From: an uncultured Actinomycetes bacterium
GTDB taxonomy: Bacteria; Actinomycetota; Actinomycetes; Nanopelagicales; Nanopelagicaceae
NCBI GenBank assembly: GCA_903842855.1
Contig: CAIMNT010000109.1
Span: 1 to 27,645 of the forward strand
Length of the DNA: 27,645 nt
Direction: 5' to 3'
In this document: piece after piece, positions 23,353 to 27,645 of the stretch
How positions within the stretch are numbered: position 1 is the first letter of the stretch
Layout: the number at the start of each line of letters is the position of its first letter
Notes under the pieces: generated by a model
The model's database searches: none
Told to the model about the DNA's origin: nothing
What the model saw: only the letters and a program-made list of their open reading frames with translations
Position numbers and translations under genes: made by a program

Positions 23353-24501
23353 CTACCGTGCGCTATGGGAGAGCAGAGCAGTGGCAATTGCCGATATCCC
23401 ACGGCCTTCGCCAGTAAAACCCAGGCCATCTGTAGTTGTTGCGCTTACAGAGACAGGTGCTCCACCCATTGCCTGTGAAAGGGCGTTAATCGCTTCAGCG
23501 CGACGGGGAGCTATCTTGGGTCTGTTACCAACTATCTGAACCGCGACATTGTTGATAATGAAACCAGCAGCGCTCACACGTTGAAAAGCTTCGGTCAAGA
23601 GTTGCGAACCACTTGCACCGGCGTACTTAGGATCGCTGGTTCCAAAGTTGGAACCTAGATCACCTATTCCGGCTGCACTAAATAAGGCATCACAGATTGC
23701 ATGTGCCGCTACATCCCCATCAGAGTGACCATCCACTCCGACCTCATTGGGCCATAACAATCCGGCCAGCCACATACCTCGAGAAGGATCTTCAGAGAAT
23801 GCATGAGCATCGGTTCCGATCCCGACGCGAATCTGATTGCTGGGCTCGGAAATTAAAATGTTATGTGCAACTGCCAGATCGCTCTTCGTCGTTATTTTTA
23901 GCGCGCGATCTTCACCCAAAATAACTTTTACCTCAACGCCGCGCTCTTCAACTAGTCCAGCATCATCGGTCAAGTCATCGGCAGAGGCGTGAGCCTTCAC
24001 AAGAACTTTGCGTAGAAAACCTTGAGGAGTTTGAATAGCGCGTAACTTCGAACGAGTCGGAGTCTTCGTCACATAGTTATCGGAATCAACTCTCTTAATG
24101 GTATCTACGACGGGTAAGCCGGGAATAACCGCCTTCTCACCAGCGCGCAATGAATCAATAACGCGGAGCGCCAGATCGGTACTTGCGAGCGCGCGAGCCG
24201 CATCGTGAACCAAGATGTATTCGTTCGATTTATCTACATGAGCTAGCGCCTTCTTGACGCTCAACGTGCGAGTTAATCCACCTGTAACAACGGTGACCTC
24301 ACTGCCAAGTATCTGTTGGAACTGCTCTTCGAAGCCGGCAGGAGCCGCCACAATTATTTGGCTCGCGACAGGAGCCATCTGTGAAACGGCGTGCTCGATA
24401 AGAGTTTTGCCTGCAAGTTGAACTAGCGCCTTGGGAATCTTGGCGCCGAGCCGCTCTCCACTGCCGCCGGCAGGAATAATGACGGCAACTAAATCGCTCA
24501 C
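23353..24501 (-). CDS. ispDF: Fused IspD-IspF: MEP cytidylyltransferase / MECDP synthase
   Basis: This 382-residue bifunctional enzyme covers steps 3 and 5 of the MEP isoprenoid pathway. IspD part (residues 1-215): nucleotide-binding PAGGSGERLGAKIPKAL (10-26), VHDAARA (98-104) and TPTRSKLRAIQTPQ. IspF part (about 223-382): IRVGIGTDAHAF with metal ligands Asp231 and His233, then DGHSDGDVAAHAICDALFSAAGIGDLG with a further His ligand, and a C-terminal TTTDGLGFTGEGRGISA. The start is GTG 24501, 10 bp downstream of carD. M. tuberculosis has separate ispD and ispF in the same place between carD and cysS, so this is an in-place fusion. The linker is short (about 8 residues). Confidence 0.93.
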   Translation of the reverse strand: MSDLVAVIIPAGGSGERLGAKIPKALVQLAGKTLIEHAVSQMAPVASQIIVAAPAGFEEQFQQILGSEVTVVTGGLTRTLSVKKALAHVDKSNEYILVHDAARALASTDLALRVIDSLRAGEKAVIPGLPVVDTIKRVDSDNYVTKTPTRSKLRAIQTPQGFLRKVLVKAHASADDLTDDAGLVEERGVEVKVILGEDRALKITTKSDLAVAHNILISEPSNQIRVGIGTDAHAFSEDPSRGMWLAGLLWPNEVGVDGHSDGDVAAHAICDALFSAAGIGDLGSNFGTSDPKYAGASGSQLLTEAFQRVSAAGFIINNVAVQIVGNRPKIAPRRAEAINALSQAMGGAPVSVSATTTDGLGFTGEGRGISAIATALLSHSAR

Positions 24502-24511
24502 GGGGCTAGCT

Positions 24512-24994
24512 TTAGGAAGCTAGAACCTCGTCGAGGATGACGCCGGCCTTCTCTTCATCGGTGCGCTCTGCAAGCGCCAACTCTGAGATAAGAATATGCT
24601 TCGCCTTAGCCAACATCCGCTTCTCGCCCGCAGAGAGTCCACGGTCTAGATCACGGCGGTAGAGGTCGCGAACAACTTCAGCAACCTTAATAACATCGCC
24701 TGAGGCTAACTTTTCGACATTTGCCTTGTATCGACGAGACCAATTTGTTGGCTCCTCGGTATATGGCTGGCGCAGGACATTGAAGACTCGGTCTAAACCG
24801 GCTGAGTCAACGACGTCACGTACACCGACAAGGTCTACATTCTCTGCTGGCACGCGGACAGTCAGATCACCTTGAGCAACCTTCAAAACTAGGTAGATCT
24901 TCTCTTCGCCTTTAATGGTCCGGGTCTCAATTGCTTCAATGAGAGCCGCTCCGTGATGGGGATAAACAACGGTTTCGCCGACCTTAAATGACAT
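24512..24994 (-). CDS. carD: CarD-family RNA polymerase-binding transcription factor
   Basis: This 160-residue global regulator binds the RNA polymerase beta subunit and stabilises open promoter complexes. The N-terminal RNAP-interaction domain begins MSFKVGETVVYPHHGAALIEAIE, and the C-terminal helical DNA-binding part includes NWSRRYKANVEKLASGDVIKVAEVVRDL with the conserved Trp that wedges the transcription bubble. ATG 24994 was chosen: it fits the family length (162 in M. tuberculosis) and is preceded by AAGGAG at 8-nt spacing. The reading frame upstream to 25045 overlaps the promoter. It heads the carD-ispDF-cysS-rlmB operon and, unlike several genes here, has a proper leader and Shine-Dalgarno. 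Confidence 0.96.
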   Translation of the reverse strand: MSFKVGETVVYPHHGAALIEAIETRTIKGEEKIYLVLKVAQGDLTVRVPAENVDLVGVRDVVDSAGLDRVFNVLRQPYTEEPTNWSRRYKANVEKLASGDVIKVAEVVRDLYRRDLDRGLSAGEKRMLAKAKHILISELALAERTDEEKAGVILDEVLAS

Positions 24995-25022
24995 TAATTT
25001 GGCTCCTTGGGAATAGGGGCCA

Positions 25023-25028
25023 ATCATA
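25023..25028 (-). promoter_or_regulatory. Putative -10 box (TATGAT) of the carD operon
   Basis: TATGAT on the minus strand, 28 bp before ATG 24994, leaving room for a leader of about 22 nt with the AAGGAG ribosome site. No convincing -35; only a T-rich stretch lies at that distance. Confidence 0.45.
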
Positions 25029-25069
25029 CCAGCGACTTGCGTCACAAAAAAATGGAGCCTTCAGCCCTG

Positions 25070-25075
25070 TATTCT
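25070..25075 (+). promoter_or_regulatory. Putative -10 box (TATTCT) of the LpqE-like lipoprotein gene, leaderless
   Basis: TATTCT, then GCAGCC, then ATG 25082. There is no purine-rich ribosome site. This spacing also supports the first of the two adjacent ATG codons as the start. Confidence 0.5.
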
Positions 25076-25081
25076 GCAGCC

Positions 25082-25585
25082 ATGATGAAGAAGTTTGCAG
25101 GCCTTGCCACCGTACTGGTTAGCGTTCTCGCCCTCACGGGATGTGGGGCTTCGGGAGCAGGGGCACCGACCCGCAATATCAAGCAGGTAACCGATGGCGT
25201 TGAGGCTCAATCTGGCTCGGTCTACATCCGCGACTTCCTATTAGTAGCTCAGCCTGACGGTAGCGCCGCAATCGTTGGAACCTTCATCAATGAAGAGTCC
25301 ACTACCAACTCACTTACAGGAATTACAGTTGGTGGAATAAACGCAACTCTCTCATCGCCTTTATTTGATCTGCCACAAAATACCCCAGTGATCTTCTCTG
25401 GCGACTCCGCAAATGCAACGGGAACTATTCCTGGACTCAATGCAACTCCCGGAGATCGAGTCGATGTAGTGGTCTCCTTTGCGAAGAGCCCATCGGTAAA
25501 GTTGAGCGCGCTGGTTCGCGCTAAGAGTGATTACTTTGCAAGTGTCGGCGGAACTCCTGCGCCTTCGCCTACCGCTACTAAATAA
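25082..25585 (+). CDS. LpqE-like secreted lipoprotein
   Basis: A 167-residue lipoprotein with basic MMKK, hydrophobic FAGLATVLVSVLAL and a lipobox LTGC with Cys21 as the predicted lipidated residue. The mature part contains VYIRDFLLVAQPDGSAAIVGTFINEE, a beta-rich domain, and a Pro/Thr-rich C-terminus. Divergent placement from carD matches M. tuberculosis lpqE next to carD, and the IRDFLLV-like strand also fits that family; sequence identity would need alignment. Its function is unknown; it faces the outside of the membrane. The longer reading frame from 25007 runs through the carD promoter and was not used. It ends with no gap against the convergent regX3 stop. Confidence 0.8.
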   Translation: MMKKFAGLATVLVSVLALTGCGASGAGAPTRNIKQVTDGVEAQSGSVYIRDFLLVAQPDGSAAIVGTFINEESTTNSLTGITVGGINATLSSPLFDLPQNTPVIFSGDSANATGTIPGLNATPGDRVDVVVSFAKSPSVKLSALVRAKSDYFASVGGTPAPSPTATK

Positions 25586-26266
25586 TTATTCTTCGAATTT
25601 ATATCCCAGACCACGCACGGTCTGAATATAGACCGGGTTGCCTGGATCTGCTTCTATCTTCGCACGTAAGCGTTTGATGTGCACATCGAGAGTTTTGGTA
25701 TCGCCGAAGTAATCACTACCCCACACCCGGTCAATTAATTGTGAGCGCGTTAATACTCTTCCGCTATTTCGGATGAGGAATTCCAAAAGTTCGAACTCTT
25801 TGAGTGGAAGTGCTTGCGGAGTGCCATTTACTGTTACGAGGTGGCGTTCAACATCAATTCGAACCGGTCCAGCAGCAAGTAGGCCGTCGGTTGAAATATC
25901 TTCATCTCCGCGACGACGAAGTACGGCACGAATACGCGCAACCAGCTCTCGAGTTGAATACGGCTTTGTCACATAATCATCTGCACCGAGTTCCAGGCCG
26001 ACTACTTTGTCTACTTCAGTATCTTTTGCCGTCAGCATGATCACAGGAACATTAGAACGAGTGCGAATCTGGCGACAGACTTCGGTTCCAGGCAGACCTG
26101 GCAACATCAGATCTAGAAGTATGAGGTCCGCTCCGTGACGATCAAATTCGGCTATCGCGCCCGTTCCAGTATCGGCAACGGAAACATCAAATCCTTCGCG
26201 CCCTAAGAGATAGGCGAGGGCATCTGAAAATGATGCTTCGTCTTCTACTACGAGGATTTTTGTCAT
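25586..26266 (-). CDS. regX3: RegX3/PhoB-type response regulator
   Basis: This 226-residue OmpR-family transcription factor has a receiver domain (1-115) with acidic pocket VVEDE (6-10), phosphoacceptor Asp52 in LILLDLMLPG, Thr in MLTAKD and Lys in VTKPYS. It is followed by a winged-helix domain (about 130-226) with VNGTPQALPLKEFELLEFLIRNSGRVLTR and a recognition helix DVHIKRLRAKIEADPGNP. It should control phosphate-starvation genes as RegX3 does in mycobacteria. The ATG shares its A with the senX3 stop (TAATG), so the two are co-translated. The adjacent PHO-like repeats upstream of phoU are a plausible target. Confidence 0.93.
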   Translation of the reverse strand: MTKILVVEDEASFSDALAYLLGREGFDVSVADTGTGAIAEFDRHGADLILLDLMLPGLPGTEVCRQIRTRSNVPVIMLTAKDTEVDKVVGLELGADDYVTKPYSTRELVARIRAVLRRRGDEDISTDGLLAAGPVRIDVERHLVTVNGTPQALPLKEFELLEFLIRNSGRVLTRSQLIDRVWGSDYFGDTKTLDVHIKRLRAKIEADPGNPVYIQTVRGLGYKFEE

Positions 26267-27342
26267 TACTCGGCCTCCACGGCTATTAGGTGAGGTGTGA
26301 TTGGAAAACGGATTGTGAAAGTGCTTCCCGCATTTTCAACGCTCCACACTGATACATCGCCACCATGATTGGTAGCAACGTGTTTAACTATAGAAAGTCC
26401 TAAACCAGTTCCACCCGTTGCTCGAGATCGAGCTGGATCGACGCGATAAAAGCGCTCAAAAATTCTCTCCAGATCTTTCTCTGGAATTCCTATACCTTGA
26501 TCGGTAACAGAGACCTCTGCTAGCCCATCATTCACGCGCAGTGCGATCGCTACTCGTGTTCCTTCGGGACTGTAGTTAATAGCGTTCTCAATTAAATTCG
26601 ATATTGCCATCATTACCTGGCTGGGATCACCCTTAATTCTTGCCTGATCTTGTTCGCTATAAATTAACTCAATATTTCGAGCGTTAGCATTAAGTTCAGA
26701 TTGGTCGATCGCATTAAGCACAACATCATTGAGGTCAATTACTTTGGCATTTTTAAGTGGATCACCGTCCTGCAAGCGCGAAAGGTTGATGATCTCCTGA
26801 ACCAAATCGCTGAGCCGCTTCGATTCAGCCTGCATCCTGTTGGCAAAGCGGACAATGGCCTCGGGGTCATCTGCAGCTCCCAGGACCGCCTCAGAGAGAA
26901 TTGAGAGCGCACCGATAGGTGTCTTAAGTTCATGAGAGATGTTGGCAACGAAATCTCGCCGGATTGAATCCAATCGGCGCATCTCGCTGTCATCAAAGAT
27001 AAGAACGCAGATCAATCCATCCTCGTCTAGTGGAATTACGCGTACCAGCAGATCATGGGTACCAGTTCCCAGCGGGCCGCGCGGCAACTCCATCGTCGCT
27101 TCTTGAATGTGTCCACTGCGACGCACCGCACGAACTAAATGTTGTAACGAATCGTTGCTGATGCGATTCTCGCGTTGCAGATTGAAATTACTGAGATTCT
27201 CGCTCATATAGATGATTACATCGCCTTGGCCAATGATGATCGCTTCAGCATCTACATGTGAGAGGAGCTTGGCCATGGCAGGTGAGATTTCATGTGGATC
27301 GAGGTACTCCACAACCTCACTCTTGCGCTTTAGCCAACTCAC
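26266..27342 (-). CDS. senX3: SenX3-type sensor histidine kinase lacking membrane segments
   Basis: This 358-residue kinase has a PAS-like sensor region (about residues 22-120), an HisKA domain with phosphorylated His137 in FVANISHELKTPIGAL and an HATPase domain: N box NLIENAINYSP, G1 DQGIGIP, FERFYRVD, G2 GGTGLGLSIVKHVA. This closely resembles mycobacterial SenX3 from the PAS domain on, but the two N-terminal transmembrane helices of SenX3 are absent: the first residues are MSWLKRKSEVVEYLD. The GTG start at 27342 cannot be extended, as an in-frame TAG occurs at 27346-27348. It may therefore be cytosolic, receiving phosphate status from PhoU/Pst partners. Its transcript appears leaderless. 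Confidence 0.92.
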   Translation of the reverse strand: MSWLKRKSEVVEYLDPHEISPAMAKLLSHVDAEAIIIGQGDVIIYMSENLSNFNLQRENRISNDSLQHLVRAVRRSGHIQEATMELPRGPLGTGTHDLLVRVIPLDEDGLICVLIFDDSEMRRLDSIRRDFVANISHELKTPIGALSILSEAVLGAADDPEAIVRFANRMQAESKRLSDLVQEIINLSRLQDGDPLKNAKVIDLNDVVLNAIDQSELNANARNIELIYSEQDQARIKGDPSQVMMAISNLIENAINYSPEGTRVAIALRVNDGLAEVSVTDQGIGIPEKDLERIFERFYRVDPARSRATGGTGLGLSIVKHVATNHGGDVSVWSVENAGSTFTIRFPITPHLIAVEAE

Positions 27343-27348
27343 TCCCTA

Positions 27349-27354
27349 ATCGTA
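27349..27354 (-). promoter_or_regulatory. Putative -10 box (TACGAT) of senX3-regX3, leaderless
   Basis: TACGAT on the minus strand, then TAGGGA, then GTG 27342. The AGGGA touches the start codon and is too close to serve as a normal ribosome site. Confidence 0.45.
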
Positions 27355-27364
27355 GGAGTCTTAA

Positions 27365-27389
27365 GGGGGTGTGCTCCCCCAGGAGGGGG
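27365..27389. repeat. GC-rich run with two mutually exclusive hairpins
   Basis: GGGGG (27365-27369), CCCCC (27376-27380) and GGGGG (27385-27389) allow either the first stem (6-nt loop) or the second (AGGA loop), not both. It lies between the divergent senX3 and phoU promoters. No T-run of terminator type follows on the plus strand (only three T), so a terminator role is unlikely. Confidence 0.5.
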
Positions 27390-27413
27390 TTTATGCGGAA
27401 ATCAGCCCCAAAT

Positions 27414-27457
27414 CTTCAGATTCCGTTTAGGACAAGTTCACATATAGTCCTGTGCCC
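27414..27457 (+). promoter_or_regulatory. Candidate PHO box: four 11-bp direct-repeat units upstream of phoU
   Basis: Four consecutive 11-bp units read CTTCAGATTCC, GTTTAGGACAA, GTTCACATATA and GTCCTGTGCCC. The first three share (G/C)TT(C/T)A at the same phase. This resembles the actinobacterial PhoP-type PHO box (11-nt units beginning G-T-T-C-A). It ends 15 bp before the phoU -10 box, in the -35 region. RegX3, encoded next door, is the obvious candidate ligand. Confidence 0.5.
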
Positions 27458-27472
27458 CACTCGCGGTCGGGG

Positions 27473-27478
27473 TACCCT
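27473..27478 (+). promoter_or_regulatory. Putative -10 box (TACCCT) of phoU, leaderless
   Basis: TACCCT, then ACACCA, then ATG 27485. A better hexamer, TATAGT at 27443-27448, lies further upstream inside the PHO-like repeats and could give a leader of about 30 nt instead. Confidence 0.4.
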
Positions 27479-27484
27479 ACACCA

Positions 27485-27645
27485 ATGCGCGATGTATTCC
27501 ATGAGGAGCTCGAGTCCATTACGGCCGATCACCTCAAAATGACAGCCCTAGTCCGTGATGCGATTGACTCCGCCACCAAGGCTCTTCTCAACGGAGACCT
27601 ACAGTTGGCCGAAAAGGTAATCGCAGATGATCTTGCGGTAGATAC
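27485..27645 (+). CDS. phoU: PhoU phosphate-signalling protein, 5' part cut off by window edge
   Basis: The first 53 residues run off the right edge. They read MRDVFHEELESITADHLKM, then VRDAIDSATKALLNGDLQLAEKVIADDLAVD, the typical first helical repeat of PhoU with its conserved spacing of acidic metal-binding residues (the VIxDD area). PhoU links the Pst phosphate transporter to the sensor kinase and keeps it off when phosphate is plentiful. It is divergent from senX3-regX3, a common actinobacterial layout. Confidence 0.9.
   Translation, partial: MRDVFHEELESITADHLKMTALVRDAIDSATKALLNGDLQLAEKVIADDLAVD

Noticed and set aside
25007..25081. Extended start of the lipoprotein gene and the opposing extension of CarD to 25045
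   Set aside because: Both extensions read through the shared divergent promoter region; the lipoprotein signal peptide begins at MMKK and CarD at MSFKVG.
1..27645. CRISPR arrays, insertion sequences, prophage or integrase signs
   Set aside because: No spaced direct repeats, transposase, integrase or terminal inverted repeats were seen; the order of housekeeping genes is ordinary for Actinobacteria.

Overview
The window looks like a chromosomal segment of a streamlined, moderate-G+C actinobacterium. The carD-ispD/F-cysS-rlmB operon facing an LpqE-like lipoprotein, the ppk1-mutT1 pair, senX3-regX3-phoU and a large bifunctional PutA are all actinobacterial arrangements known from Mycobacterium and relatives. 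The G+C (by eye just under 50%), very short intergenic gaps, overlapping stop codons and many apparently leaderless promoters suggest a freshwater planktonic lineage of the acI/Nanopelagicales type. That placement is inference. I see no phage, insertion sequence, CRISPR array or rRNA. No stretch over 300 bases lacks a gene; the longest gaps are 142 bp (senX3/phoU), 105 bp (upstream of the binding-protein gene) and 91 bp (tRNA/ppx).

Layout. 1-338: start of a receiver-like regulator running off the left edge. 409-8401: an eight-gene minus-strand cluster that I read as an aminoethylphosphonate-type uptake and catabolism operon: FAD oxidoreductase, phosphonatase-like HAD hydrolase, periplasmic binding protein, two permeases, ATPase, metallophosphoesterase and a PhnZ-type HD oxygenase. 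8484-11825: divergent bifunctional proline catabolic enzyme PutA. 11822-14748: DUF885 hydrolase and an MFS transporter. 14723-15326: RHH antitoxin/Doc toxin pair with a perfect palindromic operator. 15344-17005: GMC-type FAD oxidoreductase. 17036-17110: tRNA-Thr(UGU). 17202-21087: polyphosphate block (ppx/gppA, mutT1-like Nudix-histidine phosphatase, ppk1). 21125-24994: rlmB, cysS, fused ispDF and carD in one operon. 25082-25585: LpqE-like lipoprotein. 25586-27342: regX3 and senX3. 27485-end: divergent phoU, truncated by the window edge.

The common thread is phosphorus economy. Phosphonate import and C-P bond cleavage supply phosphate, Ppk1 and Ppx/GppA store and mobilise it as polyphosphate, and SenX3-RegX3-PhoU sense it. 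A row of 11-bp direct-repeat units upstream of phoU looks like a PHO box. The most interesting part is the phosphonate operon. It carries a PhnZ oxygenase with all the expected active-site residues but no PhnY hydroxylase, next to a small HAD enzyme that keeps the phosphonatase Schiff-base lysine, a FAD amine-oxidase-like enzyme, and a cytoplasmic metallophosphoesterase that may release free phosphonates from esters.
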